This document shows, piece by piece, positions 7,309 through 16,012 of a DNA stretch of 18,625 nucleotides (positions within the stretch are counted from its first letter, which is position 1; each line of letters starts with the position of its first letter). The stretch comes from an uncultured Bacillota bacterium (GTDB lineage: Bacteria > Bacillota > Clostridia > Caldicoprobacterales > UBA3941). The DNA is taken from assembly GCA_937960725.1 (NCBI GenBank), contig CALGOY010000327.1:1-18625 (forward strand). Reading direction: 5' to 3'. The notes under the pieces were generated by a model. That model had not been told where the DNA came from. It was given only the letters and a program-made list of their open reading frames with translations, and did no database searches. The position numbers and the translations under genes are program-made.

Positions 7309-8406
7309 TTAGGATGCCTCTGCATATTTGGATATATTTAGCAAAACCCCTATGCTGGCCATGAAAAATGCTAGCGATGAGCCGCCTGCGCTAATGAAAG
7401 GAAGGGGTAACCCAGTTGGAGGCATCGACGAGGTTACAACAGCTATATTGATAATCGTCTGAATCCCTATAATTCCAATAATCCCTGTAGCCAACAAACA
7501 TCCGAATAAATCCGGTGCTGTAATTGCTATGCGAATTCCCCGCCATATCAGGATTAGATATAGTATTATCAACAAAGTCGCTCCAATAAATCCAAACTCT
7601 TCCCCTATCACTGCAAATATGAAGTCGGTTTCGGCATAGGGTAAAAATAGATATTTTTGCCTACTTTGGCCTAACCCCATCCCAAAAAGCCCTCCCGAGC
7701 CCAGGGAATATAGGGATTGTATCACCTGATAGCCGGTATCCAATGGATCTGCCCATGGATCCAAGAAGGCCATGTATCGCTCCATTCGATAATCAGCCAT
7801 TTGGACTAGAACAACGGCTGCCGCAGCTCCAGCTCCCACCAAGCCAAGTATATGCCACATCCGAGCCCCTGCTACATACAAAACTACAAGGGTTAGAAGC
7901 ACTAAACTCCCGGCCGTACTCATGTTGGGCTGGAGCATGATGAGACCAAACATTAAACCTAAAATAAGGAGATAGGGCAATATCCCTTGGAAAAAAGATT
8001 TAATCTTATCCCTTCGCTTTGATAAGCTGCTAGCTAAGAATACAATTAATCCAAACTTGGCGGTTTCAGAAGGCTGGACGCTCACTCCCCCAATTATCAA
8101 CCATCTTTTGGCCCCATTTATCTCCCGCCCTATTACCAGTACAGCTACTAGTAGAGATATGCTGACTATTAGTATCAGCTTTGCATATCTATCCAATTTC
8201 CAATAGTCAAAATTAGCCATAAAGAGCATAGCGCCTAATCCAATTACAGCCCAAAGCAATTGCCGCTTGAAGTAATAATAGCCATCCTGAATATCGGGAT
8301 TGTTGAGGGCGTAATAAAAACTAGAGCTAAAAACCATTACAACCCCAAAGCATACCAGCAGTATAGTTGTTAAAAATATGGGATAGTCCATGGGCCTTTT
8401 TTTCAT
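7309..8406 (-). CDS. spoVE: SEDS-family peptidoglycan glycosyltransferase FtsW/SpoVE
   Basis: The 365-residue polytopic membrane protein has about ten helices. Family knowledge: SEDS proteins polymerise lipid II into glycan strands in partnership with a class B PBP, here probably SpoVD. Diagnostic motifs are GAKRWL...VQPSE (98-113), the LPYAETDFIFAVIGEE loop with the presumed catalytic aspartate (D261), and PPTGLPLPFISAGGSS near the C-terminus, which separates FtsW/SpoVE from RodA-like sequences less cleanly than position does. Position after murD and linkage to sporulation genes suggest SpoVE/FtsW. As the only SEDS gene in the cluster it could act in both division and spore cortex synthesis. 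The start overlaps the murD stop (ATGA) behind GGGGGAG. Confidence 0.95.
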   Translation of the reverse strand: MKKRPMDYPIFLTTILLVCFGVVMVFSSSFYYALNNPDIQDGYYYFKRQLLWAVIGLGAMLFMANFDYWKLDRYAKLILIVSISLLVAVLVIGREINGAKRWLIIGGVSVQPSETAKFGLIVFLASSLSKRRDKIKSFFQGILPYLLILGLMFGLIMLQPNMSTAGSLVLLTLVVLYVAGARMWHILGLVGAGAAAAVVLVQMADYRMERYMAFLDPWADPLDTGYQVIQSLYSLGSGGLFGMGLGQSRQKYLFLPYAETDFIFAVIGEEFGFIGATLLIILYLILIWRGIRIAITAPDLFGCLLATGIIGIIGIQTIINIAVVTSSMPPTGLPLPFISAGGSSLAFFMASIGVLLNISKYAEAS

Positions 8407-9770
8407 CTTTTCTCCCCCTTGAGAGCCTTAACCGCCTCTTTGAATACCCTTCCCCTTTCTTCAAAATCCTTAAACATATCCCAGCTGGCACAGGCCGGGG
8501 AAAGGAGAACATTCTCACCAGGCTTTGCAAGGCTGAAAGCTTTTACTACTCCCTCTTCTAAAGTCTTAACCCTATGTACATTGGCAAACCCCTTATCCTG
8601 CGCAGCTTTTATAATCTTATCCGCCGTTTTCCCCAACACTACCATATGTCTTACAGTATCTCCAAAAGCATCAATAAACGGGGAAAAATCGCTTCCTTTA
8701 TCATATCCACCGGCAATCAAAACAGTAGGCCCCTTCATAGCCTGTATAGCCTTAATTGAAGCCTCTGGATTAGTCCCTTTGGAATCATTATAAAATTTGA
8801 CCCCGTCTATTATATCTACAAATTCAATTCTATGCTCTACTCCCCTGAAGCTCCTTAAAGTAGAAGCTATAGATTGGGGGCTTACCCCCAGTGTGCGGGC
8901 CATCAAAGTAGCCGCTAAAGCATTTTCAAGATTATGGCTGCCAGGTATAAAGATATCATCTACATGACATACTATTTCCTTGCCCTCCCCTATATCCACC
9001 ACCAGCTGTCCATCCTCTACCCATGCCCCTTGCTCTAGGATATGCTTTCTGCTGAAAAATAGAACATTGGCTTGGGTTTTTTCTTTCATTTTTACCGTTT
9101 CATCGTCATCGCCGTTTAAAATCAGCCAATCTGTATCGGTGCAGTTTTCAAATATCCTCATCTTGGTATTGATATAGTTTTCCATAGTCTTATGTCGATC
9201 TAGATGATCTTCCGTAATATTTAAAATGGCACAAACTCTTGGGTGAAACTGTGATATAGCTTCCAGCTGGAAGCTGCTGATCTCAACTACCACTATATCC
9301 TCTTTGCAGATCTCATCTACTTTCCCAACAAATGGCACTCCGATATTACCCACCACATGGACAGTCTTCCCCGCTTCTTTAAGAATCTCCCCAACTAAAG
9401 CTGTTGTGGTGGTCTTCCCATTGGTCCCCGTTATAGCCACAATAGGCGCCCTGCATAATCTATATGCCAGCTCCACTTCGCTGATTACCTCTTTGCCTTG
9501 GGAGATCGCCTTTTGCACAAAGCTAGCATCCATTGGTACGGCTGGGCTTAGCACTATTAAATCCGTTTGATCTATAAGCCCGTCGGGCTTTATGCCCAAA
9601 TGCAGCTCCACTCCCATAGCTTTTAGCTCCCTAGCCTCTTTTTCCAATTGATCTTCGGTCTTTAAATCATTGGCTAGTACCCGGGCCCCTAGATTCTTTA
9701 GCGTTTTGCTGGCTGCCATACCGCTTCTAGCTAGCCCGACTACTAATACAGTTTTACCAGCATAACTCAT
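8403..9770 (-). CDS. murD: UDP-MurNAc-L-alanine-D-glutamate ligase MurD
   Basis: The 455-residue cytoplasmic ligase adds D-glutamate to UDP-MurNAc-L-Ala. The N-terminal UDP-binding Rossmann fold begins TVLVVGLARSG (7-17). The ATP loop TGTNGKTTTT is at 114-123, and the conserved NDSKGTNP and SPACASWDMF stretches occur in the C-terminal half. The ATG at 9770 has AGGAGG just upstream, overlapping the end of mraY. An in-frame ATG 14 codons earlier lies inside mraY and is unlikely. The stop overlaps the ftsW start by 4 nt. Confidence 0.97.
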   Translation of the reverse strand: MSYAGKTVLVVGLARSGMAASKTLKNLGARVLANDLKTEDQLEKEARELKAMGVELHLGIKPDGLIDQTDLIVLSPAVPMDASFVQKAISQGKEVISEVELAYRLCRAPIVAITGTNGKTTTTALVGEILKEAGKTVHVVGNIGVPFVGKVDEICKEDIVVVEISSFQLEAISQFHPRVCAILNITEDHLDRHKTMENYINTKMRIFENCTDTDWLILNGDDDETVKMKEKTQANVLFFSRKHILEQGAWVEDGQLVVDIGEGKEIVCHVDDIFIPGSHNLENALAATLMARTLGVSPQSIASTLRSFRGVEHRIEFVDIIDGVKFYNDSKGTNPEASIKAIQAMKGPTVLIAGGYDKGSDFSPFIDAFGDTVRHMVVLGKTADKIIKAAQDKGFANVHRVKTLEEGVVKAFSLAKPGENVLLSPACASWDMFKDFEERGRVFKEAVKALKGEKR

Positions 9771-9784
9771 AAAGCACACTCCTC

Positions 9785-10774
9785 CTATACAGCCAACAAT
9801 GCCAGCAAACAAAGAATAACGGTAGCAATCATAAACATAGCCACCACCCTAGTCTCTGGCATTCCTCCTAGCTCAACCTGATGATGAAGGGGACTCATCC
9901 TGAAAATCCGCTTACCTCTGGTCTTAAAGGAAATAACCTGGAGGATAACTGAGAGGCTTTCTACCATATATATGCCCCCAATTATCGGCAGCAGCAGAGG
10001 CAATTTCATAAGTATCATGACCGATACAACAGCCCCGCCTAGTGCCATCGCTCCCGTATCTCCCATAAAAACCTGGGCTGGATGAGCATTAAATCTTAAA
10101 AAACCAAGACAAGCTCCGGCAACTGCTCCAGAGAATATCATCAAGTTTTTATAATTCACCCCTATATAAGCAAGGCCTTCGCTTATAGCCTTTTGGGAAG
10201 CATAAGCGGCAATGATACTCATAGTGGCGGAAACAATCAAGGTAACGCCGGAGGCCAGTCCGTCTAGCCCATCCGTCAGGTTGACGCTATTTACCGTACC
10301 TAAAATTATAAAAGTCATAATTGGAATATACCATACTCCCAGATCCCATTCTCCATTCCAAAAAGGTATATATACGCTGGTCCCTATGTTTTTATAAGCA
10401 TAGTATGAAAATATAACCGCAATCACCAGCTGGCCTAAAATCTTTTGGTAGGCCTTAAGGCCCAGGGAACGCTTCATATAAATTTTTATAAAATCATCTA
10501 TAAAACCTATAAGGCCAAATCCGAGCATAACCAAGACAGCGGCTACTACATAGTCCAAGCTATCTGAGGCCATCAGAAGAGCAACTACAGCTATAGCTAT
10601 AGTAAAAAAGATTCCCCCCATAGTCGGAGTTCCTGCTTCCTTTAAATGGGATTTGGGCCCATCATCCCTGATATTCTGCCCTAGTTTTAGCCTTCTTAGC
10701 ATTGGTATCATAAGAACCCCCAAAGCTAGGGTGGTAACAAATGAAAAAATCACAGAATATACGAGCCTCTCCAA
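9785..10774 (-). CDS. mraY: Phospho-MurNAc-pentapeptide transferase MraY (lipid I synthase)
   Basis: This polytopic membrane enzyme transfers phospho-MurNAc-pentapeptide from UDP to undecaprenyl phosphate. The roughly 329-residue protein has about ten hydrophobic segments. It shows the family's key residues: the DD pair in GFIDDFIK (D93, D94), NLTDGLDGLA (165-174), FMGDTGA (about 236-242) and the HH motif in PLHHQVELGG (about 297). No ATG lies at the 5' end. A TTG at 10780 has AGGAGG only 2 nt away, whereas the in-frame TTG two codons later at 10774 has it 8 nt away, so I place the start there. The gene lies 14 nt before murD. Confidence 0.95.
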   Translation of the reverse strand: MERLVYSVIFSFVTTLALGVLMIPMLRRLKLGQNIRDDGPKSHLKEAGTPTMGGIFFTIAIAVVALLMASDSLDYVVAAVLVMLGFGLIGFIDDFIKIYMKRSLGLKAYQKILGQLVIAVIFSYYAYKNIGTSVYIPFWNGEWDLGVWYIPIMTFIILGTVNSVNLTDGLDGLASGVTLIVSATMSIIAAYASQKAISEGLAYIGVNYKNLMIFSGAVAGACLGFLRFNAHPAQVFMGDTGAMALGGAVVSVMILMKLPLLLPIIGGIYMVESLSVILQVISFKTRGKRIFRMSPLHHQVELGGMPETRVVAMFMIATVILCLLALLAV

Positions 10775-10803
10775 CTGCAACTCCTCCTCTCTTGTAAAGA
10801 CAG

Positions 10804-12210
10804 CTACTGAAGGCTATCTTGGCAAAACTCTCTATCCACAAGATGGGATACAATCTCTTCCATCCTCATTCCTCTTGAACCCTTCACTAATATTGTATCC
10901 CCTTCCTTTACCATTGTATCTAACAGATTGATTACATCTCTATTATCAGCGCAGTTATATATATTTTTTGCATCCATTCCCAGTTTCCGCGCCTGCTCTC
11001 CAATCCAGCGGCTATCTTTTCCCCTAGTGATAAGAATATCAATGCCATGCTCAACCACTGCAGTCCCCACATCCCGATGAGCTTTTTCGGAATAATGGCC
11101 TAGCTCCAGCATATCGCCTAAAATTGCAATTTTCCTATTACCCTTAGACTGGGAAAGAATTGCGATAGATGCAATCATTGAATCGGGGCTTGCATTATAG
11201 GCATCATCGATAATTTTTATATTATTGCGGGTGTTTATGATATTAAGCCGCATGGCTCCCGGTTTGAAGTGCTTTAAACCTTTTTGAATTTCATCGATCC
11301 TAAGTCCAAAATGCATGCCCACAGCTATAGCTGCTAAGCTATTATATATATTATGTCTACCTGGAACATTAATGTCAATAGAATAGCTTTTATCTTTTAT
11401 GTTAACCTCATAGGTAATTTTTTCATCTTCGCTTATGTTAATCCGACTTGCACGGTAATTAACATGCTCATCAGTTCCAAAATATTCCACAGTAAAGGGC
11501 AGCTTATCTCCAATACCTCTAAGCAGCTCATCATCTCCGTTTAATATTGCGGTACATTCCGGCGTAAAAAAGTCAAATAGCTCCATCTTAGCCTTAAGAA
11601 TATTCTCCCTACTTCCAAGCTTTTCTATATGGGATAGGCCTATATTGGTAATTATCCCTAGATTGGGCCTGGCTATTTCGGCCAGCCTGTGGATCTCTCC
11701 AAATCCGCTCATCCCCATCTCCACCACCGCTATTTCATGGCTGTGATTGAGCCTTAGCAGGGTATGGGGAAGGCCGATTTCGTTATTTAAATTGCCCTCC
11801 GTTCTCAAAACCTTATAGCGCTGTGACAGGACGTAATATATCATATCCTTGGTTGTCGTCTTCCCCGTACTGCCCGTAACGGCTACAATAGGTATATCAA
11901 ATCTTTTTCTGTGAAAGGCAGCAATATCCTGCAGGGCATTTAAGGTGTCTTTGACCAATATAACTGGAATTTCCCTAGGAACATCGACATCAGGATATTG
12001 GGTAATAACCGCCCCTGCTCCTTTCAAAGCAGCATCTTGTATGAATTTGTGGCCGTCAAAATTTTCGCCTATTAAGGGAATAAACAACTGTCCTTTCTCT
12101 ATCGTCCTAGTATCTGTACTAACGCCTTTGACCGGAGTAGCTCTATCATATCCCCCAATAAGCTCCCCTCCGGTTGCAGTACAGATTTCCTCTATGGTAA
12201 AACTCATCAT
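10804..12210 (-). CDS. murF: UDP-MurNAc-tripeptide-D-alanyl-D-alanine ligase MurF
   Basis: The 468-residue cytoplasmic Mur ligase adds the D-Ala-D-Ala dipeptide, completing the UDP-MurNAc-pentapeptide. The ATP-binding loop TGSTGKTTT is at residues 112-120. It is followed by EGNLNNEIGLP, which distinguishes MurF from the other ligases, and by the central-domain stretch DDAYNASPDSM. The gene begins with two consecutive ATG codons, of which the first overlaps the murE stop, behind GGAAGGGAG. It ends 29 nt before the mraY start. Confidence 0.97.
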   Translation of the reverse strand: MMSFTIEEICTATGGELIGGYDRATPVKGVSTDTRTIEKGQLFIPLIGENFDGHKFIQDAALKGAGAVITQYPDVDVPREIPVILVKDTLNALQDIAAFHRKRFDIPIVAVTGSTGKTTTKDMIYYVLSQRYKVLRTEGNLNNEIGLPHTLLRLNHSHEIAVVEMGMSGFGEIHRLAEIARPNLGIITNIGLSHIEKLGSRENILKAKMELFDFFTPECTAILNGDDELLRGIGDKLPFTVEYFGTDEHVNYRASRINISEDEKITYEVNIKDKSYSIDINVPGRHNIYNSLAAIAVGMHFGLRIDEIQKGLKHFKPGAMRLNIINTRNNIKIIDDAYNASPDSMIASIAILSQSKGNRKIAILGDMLELGHYSEKAHRDVGTAVVEHGIDILITRGKDSRWIGEQARKLGMDAKNIYNCADNRDVINLLDTMVKEGDTILVKGSRGMRMEEIVSHLVDREFCQDSLQ

Positions 12211-13658
12211 ACTTTCTCCCTTCCTAGAATTTCAGCTACAATTTCTTTTTCATCAAAGTGAATGGTTCTATCTTTTAAAATTTGGTATGTTTCATGGCCT
12301 TTGCCGGCCAATATAATAACATCGTCTTTCTGAGCATTTTCCAGGGCATACCTAATGGCTTCTTTCCGGTCTTCAATGACTATATAAGGACATTTGGCTT
12401 TCTCTACTCCAGGTATGATTTGATTTATGATCGCCATCGGATCCTCGCTGCGAGGATTGTCTGAAGTAACGATACAAAAGTCCGAATACTTACCTGCAAT
12501 CTCTCCCATTACCGGGCGTTTAGCGGGATCCCTATCCCCTCCGCATCCAAACAGGGTCACTATTCTCCCTCTGGCAAACTGGGAAGCTGCCTTTAATATA
12601 TTTTCCAATCCGTCGGGAGTGTGGGCATAATCCAGTATTACTGAGTAATCAGTTTGGGTATCTAAAAGCTCGAAGCGGCCCGCTACTCCCTTAACTGCCT
12701 CTAATCCCTTAGCTATCACAGAAAGCGGAATATTTAAGGCATAGCAGGCTCCCGCTGCCGCCAATGCATTGTATACGCTGAAAATTCCCGGTATCCCTAA
12801 ATTAACGGGATGGTTCCCCTCCGGAGTGTAAAGTATAAAAGACACTCCCTTTTCAGTAATTTCCAAATCCCTAGCATATATATCTGCATCTTTACGAATG
12901 CCATAGCTATAGACCTTTCCGGCTGCCCTCTCCTTCATCCATTGACCGTGGTCATCATCAATATTGATTATGGATACTTTGCTTTGACTAAATAGCTTTG
13001 CCTTTGCTTCTCTGTATTCTTCCATGGTCTTGTGAAAATCTAAATGGTCCTGAGATAAATTGGTAAATACCCCTACATCGTATTCACAACCCCCTACCCT
13101 TTCCATAGCCAGGGAATGGGAAGATACCTCCATCACAATGCTATCCACTCCTTGATCTACCATATCCCTAAACAACTTCTGCAGATCTAGGGACTCGGGG
13201 GTGGTGTGCCGTGAGGGGATTTTTTCGTCCCCAATCATGTTGGTAATAGTTCCTATCAAGCCTACCTTGTGGCCGAATTTTTCCAATATCGATTTAATCA
13301 AATAGGTCGTTGTAGTCTTTCCGTTGGTTCCCGTCACTCCTATAAGCGGTACGCTGCCCGCTGGATTTTTATAAAAGTTTTTGGCCATAAGGGCCATGGC
13401 TATTCTGCTGTTTTCAACAAATACTTTCGTTATATCTCCTTCTACCTCTACATCCTTTTCCAAAACTAGTACATGGGAACCCTTTCTAACGGCTTCCCCT
13501 GCATAGTCATGTCCATCTACAGTCAGACCCTGTATACAAAAAAACAAGGACCGGGGAGTTGCCTTCCTTGAATCATAATGCATGGCCTCAACCGGTCTCT
13601 CTAAAGACCCTTCGACTTTCAAATATGGTATATTTTTTAATAATTCTCTTAGTTTCAT
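12207..13658 (-). CDS. murE: UDP-MurNAc-tripeptide synthetase MurE (meso-DAP adding)
   Basis: This cytoplasmic ATP-dependent ligase adds the third stem amino acid to UDP-MurNAc-L-Ala-D-Glu. The 483-residue protein has the three Mur ligase domains. The ATP-binding loop GTNGKTTT is at about 110-117, the lysine that is carbamylated in the family lies in REAKAKLF (about 216-223), and DNPR is at about 400-403. DNPR is the known signature of enzymes selecting meso-diaminopimelate rather than L-lysine. I chose the ATG at 13658 (MKLRELL). The ATG four codons upstream has AAGAGG directly abutting it, which is too close to serve as its ribosome binding site. The gene overlaps murF by 4 nt, so translation is probably coupled. 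Confidence 0.96.
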   Translation of the reverse strand: MKLRELLKNIPYLKVEGSLERPVEAMHYDSRKATPRSLFFCIQGLTVDGHDYAGEAVRKGSHVLVLEKDVEVEGDITKVFVENSRIAMALMAKNFYKNPAGSVPLIGVTGTNGKTTTTYLIKSILEKFGHKVGLIGTITNMIGDEKIPSRHTTPESLDLQKLFRDMVDQGVDSIVMEVSSHSLAMERVGGCEYDVGVFTNLSQDHLDFHKTMEEYREAKAKLFSQSKVSIINIDDDHGQWMKERAAGKVYSYGIRKDADIYARDLEITEKGVSFILYTPEGNHPVNLGIPGIFSVYNALAAAGACYALNIPLSVIAKGLEAVKGVAGRFELLDTQTDYSVILDYAHTPDGLENILKAASQFARGRIVTLFGCGGDRDPAKRPVMGEIAGKYSDFCIVTSDNPRSEDPMAIINQIIPGVEKAKCPYIVIEDRKEAIRYALENAQKDDVIILAGKGHETYQILKDRTIHFDEKEIVAEILGREKV

Positions 13659-13794
13659 ATGCTTTCCCATCCTCTTATGATTTATAGATATGATTTCATT
13701 ATATCTGTATTATTATTCTGTATTATTATTCTATATTATTCACCTAATATAGTAAGCCTATACTGCGTAAGGCTACGCCATCATCTTTTCTCAA
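13659..13794 (-). other. spoVD-murE spacer with tandem repeat and -10-like element
   Basis: This 136-nt spacer is unusual in an otherwise packed run. It holds a short hairpin (GCGTA-AGGC-TACGC, 13765-13778), two perfect adjacent 13-bp copies of GTATTATTATTCT in plus-strand reading (13707-13732) with a partial third copy, and a coding-strand TATAAT at 13703-13698, 40 nt before the murE start. No -35 is convincing at 16-18 nt. It may hold a weak internal promoter for murE, or may be simple AT-rich filler. Confidence 0.35.
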
Positions 13795-15990
13795 TTATTC
13801 ATCAGGAATTCCAAATTTAACAGTCACCTCGGTGTCGGGATCCACATAGCTTCCCGCAGGGGGATCCTGGCTTATGGCAATGCCCGAGCCTTCAAGCCGT
13901 ATCCTAAGTCCACTGGATACCAAGATATTATTCGCTTCCCTAATAGATTTTCCAATAACGCTGGGAACAAGAATCTTGCCTTCTTGGCTTTCCTGATTTC
14001 CAACCTCAGCTTGCTCTTCCTGCACTGCTTCATTCTCCATATACAGTAGAACGGTCGTATTTATCATCACTTCAGCCCCCGGCTTTGGCATCTGATCCTT
14101 GACTATCGTCCCGCTCTGCTCTGCTAAATACTGTAGTCCCACTTCCTTCAATTCATTTACAGCTTCATTCAGTGGCTTACCTATTACGTCGGGGACTATC
14201 ACCGTTTTACTTTGCTCATCAGTTTCCTCATCATCGAATACCGGCTCAACTCCCAGATAAGGAAGGGTATCCTCCAGTATCTTCTTGACGTATGGAGCTG
14301 CCACCACGCTACCGTAGTCTACAGCTGCTTCAGGCTCATCGACTGCAAAGAATACGATGACCTTTGGATCGTCTGCCGGCGCAAATCCTATAAAGGAAGC
14401 TATGTGCTTCCCCTGGACTATCTTGCCATCTTCACCATACTTCTGCGCAGTTCCTGTCTTGCCTCCGATCCGGTAACCTGGTATATGAGCATTTCTTCCA
14501 CTACCTTCCTCAACTACGCTTTCAAGAACCTCGCGCATAATTTCGGACACTTCAGGCGAGATAACCTGTCTAATCTTCTGGGGAGTAAAGGATTTTATCA
14601 CCTTCTCCTTTTCTTCCCCCGTGGCCTCATCAATATATGTTTCTGTAAAGGCCTTAGCTATATGGGGCCGCATAAGCTTGCCTCCATTTATAGCTGCAGA
14701 AGTAGCTGTTATAAGTTGTAGGGGAGTTACGGAAACCGATTGCCCAAATCCAATCCTGGCTAAATCTACGGTCTTAACCGCATTCTCCGGGATGAGTATT
14801 CCCTGGGCTTCCCCATATATATCTACTCCGGTTTTCTGACCAAAACCAAAATCATATATGTACTTATAAAATTGCTCTGTCCCCATTTTAAGCGCCATAT
14901 CCATAAAAGCGGGGTTACAGGAATTTTGGACAGCTCCAGCAAAGTCGAGATGCCCATGACCTCCCGATCTCCAGCACCTGATCCTTTGCCCATCCACTAT
15001 CCTATACCCCGGACAATCAAAGGACGAATGGACGGTCACAACTCCCGAATCTAGTGCTGCCGCAGCAGTAATAATTTTAAAGGTAGAGCCTGGATCCAGG
15101 CTGTCCTTAGCGGCAAAGTTCTTGATATAATCCTGCATTTTCTCATATCCCAATTCCCTCGGCGGGTTATTGGGGTCGAAATCAGGCTTATTGGCCATAG
15201 CCAATATTTCCCCTGTGTTGGGATCCATCACGATGGCATATACTTTTTTAGCATTATACTTATCCATGGCGTCGGCCACGGCTTTTTCCGTAAAATGCTG
15301 TATCACCGAATCGATGGTTAAAACTAAGTTTAAGCCATCTATAGGCGGTATATATCGATCTACGTTATTGGGCATTTCTCTGCCTCTGGCATCTGTCTCC
15401 ATAACAATTTTGCCAGGATAGCCTTTTAAGTACTTGTCATAGTAAAGCTCTACGCCCTCCTGACCTTTTAGTCCTTCTTCTGCCTCAGCATATTTCATCG
15501 TAAAGCCAAGTATATGGGAGGCCAGATTTCCATTGGGATAATAACGCTTAGGCTCTTCAGTAAAATCTATTCCCTTGATGTTAAGCGCCCTAACCTGGTT
15601 GGCTACATCTCGCGATACCTGCCTCTTGAGCCATACAAAAGAGCTGCTGGTATCAGATAGTTTTTTATATAAAGTTTCATAATCTAGATCTAAAATTGGG
15701 GCCAATTGCGCCGCTGCTTTCTCTGGATCTTCTATTTGACTAGGTCGTGCAGCGATACTGTCTGAACTACCACTCTGGGCAAGTATTACTCCATTCCGAT
15801 CCTTAATATCTCCTCTCTTAGGATATACATCGAGATTACGGGTCCATTGGTTAACTGCCTTGGCTTGGAGCTCTTTGCCCCATACCAGCTGAATATAGCC
15901 CAACCGCACCGTCAACCCGAAAAAAGTCAATGTAAACCCCAGAAGCAATATCAACAATCTTTTCCGGTTGGTAACCCCTGGTGCAGCCAT
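13795..15990 (-). CDS. spoVD: Class B penicillin-binding transpeptidase SpoVD/FtsI with two PASTA domains
   Basis: The 731-residue D,D-transpeptidase cross-links septal (and probably spore cortex) peptidoglycan outside the membrane. An N-terminal membrane anchor (about 11-30) is followed by the PBP dimerisation domain (RGDIKDRNGVILA at 59-71). The transpeptidase domain has the catalytic motif S302-T-F-K305, the SCN motif at 357-359 and KTG at 511-513. Two PASTA domains follow, at about 596-652 and 672-728, joined by an acidic linker. Cysteines 339 and 358 are 19 residues apart and match, from memory, the redox-controlled pair of B. subtilis SpoVD. Only one class B PBP gene is present, where B. 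subtilis has pbpB and spoVD side by side, so this protein may serve both vegetative division and sporulation. The ATG follows AAGGAG at a good distance and lies 22 nt after ftsL. Confidence 0.93.
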   Translation of the reverse strand: MAAPGVTNRKRLLILLLGFTLTFFGLTVRLGYIQLVWGKELQAKAVNQWTRNLDVYPKRGDIKDRNGVILAQSGSSDSIAARPSQIEDPEKAAAQLAPILDLDYETLYKKLSDTSSSFVWLKRQVSRDVANQVRALNIKGIDFTEEPKRYYPNGNLASHILGFTMKYAEAEEGLKGQEGVELYYDKYLKGYPGKIVMETDARGREMPNNVDRYIPPIDGLNLVLTIDSVIQHFTEKAVADAMDKYNAKKVYAIVMDPNTGEILAMANKPDFDPNNPPRELGYEKMQDYIKNFAAKDSLDPGSTFKIITAAAALDSGVVTVHSSFDCPGYRIVDGQRIRCWRSGGHGHLDFAGAVQNSCNPAFMDMALKMGTEQFYKYIYDFGFGQKTGVDIYGEAQGILIPENAVKTVDLARIGFGQSVSVTPLQLITATSAAINGGKLMRPHIAKAFTETYIDEATGEEKEKVIKSFTPQKIRQVISPEVSEIMREVLESVVEEGSGRNAHIPGYRIGGKTGTAQKYGEDGKIVQGKHIASFIGFAPADDPKVIVFFAVDEPEAAVDYGSVVAAPYVKKILEDTLPYLGVEPVFDDEETDEQSKTVIVPDVIGKPLNEAVNELKEVGLQYLAEQSGTIVKDQMPKPGAEVMINTTVLLYMENEAVQEEQAEVGNQESQEGKILVPSVIGKSIREANNILVSSGLRIRLEGSGIAISQDPPAGSYVDPDTEVTVKFGIPDE

Positions 15991-16012
15991 TAATGCATCT
16001 CCTTCCCTATTT

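Noticed and set aside
8327..8530. 67-codon minus-strand open frame over the murD-ftsW junction
   Set aside because: It is an out-of-frame overlap of two clear genes that already share a 4-nt coupled stop and start.
8419..8793. 124-codon plus-strand open frame
   Set aside because: It is antisense to the 3' part of murD and has no supporting features.
11945..12316. 123-codon plus-strand open frame
   Set aside because: It crosses the murF-murE junction antisense, with no family resemblance.
14212..14721. 169-codon plus-strand open frame
   Set aside because: It lies wholly antisense to the spoVD coding region, has no recognisable domain or ribosome binding site, and the opposite frame carries the catalytic motifs.
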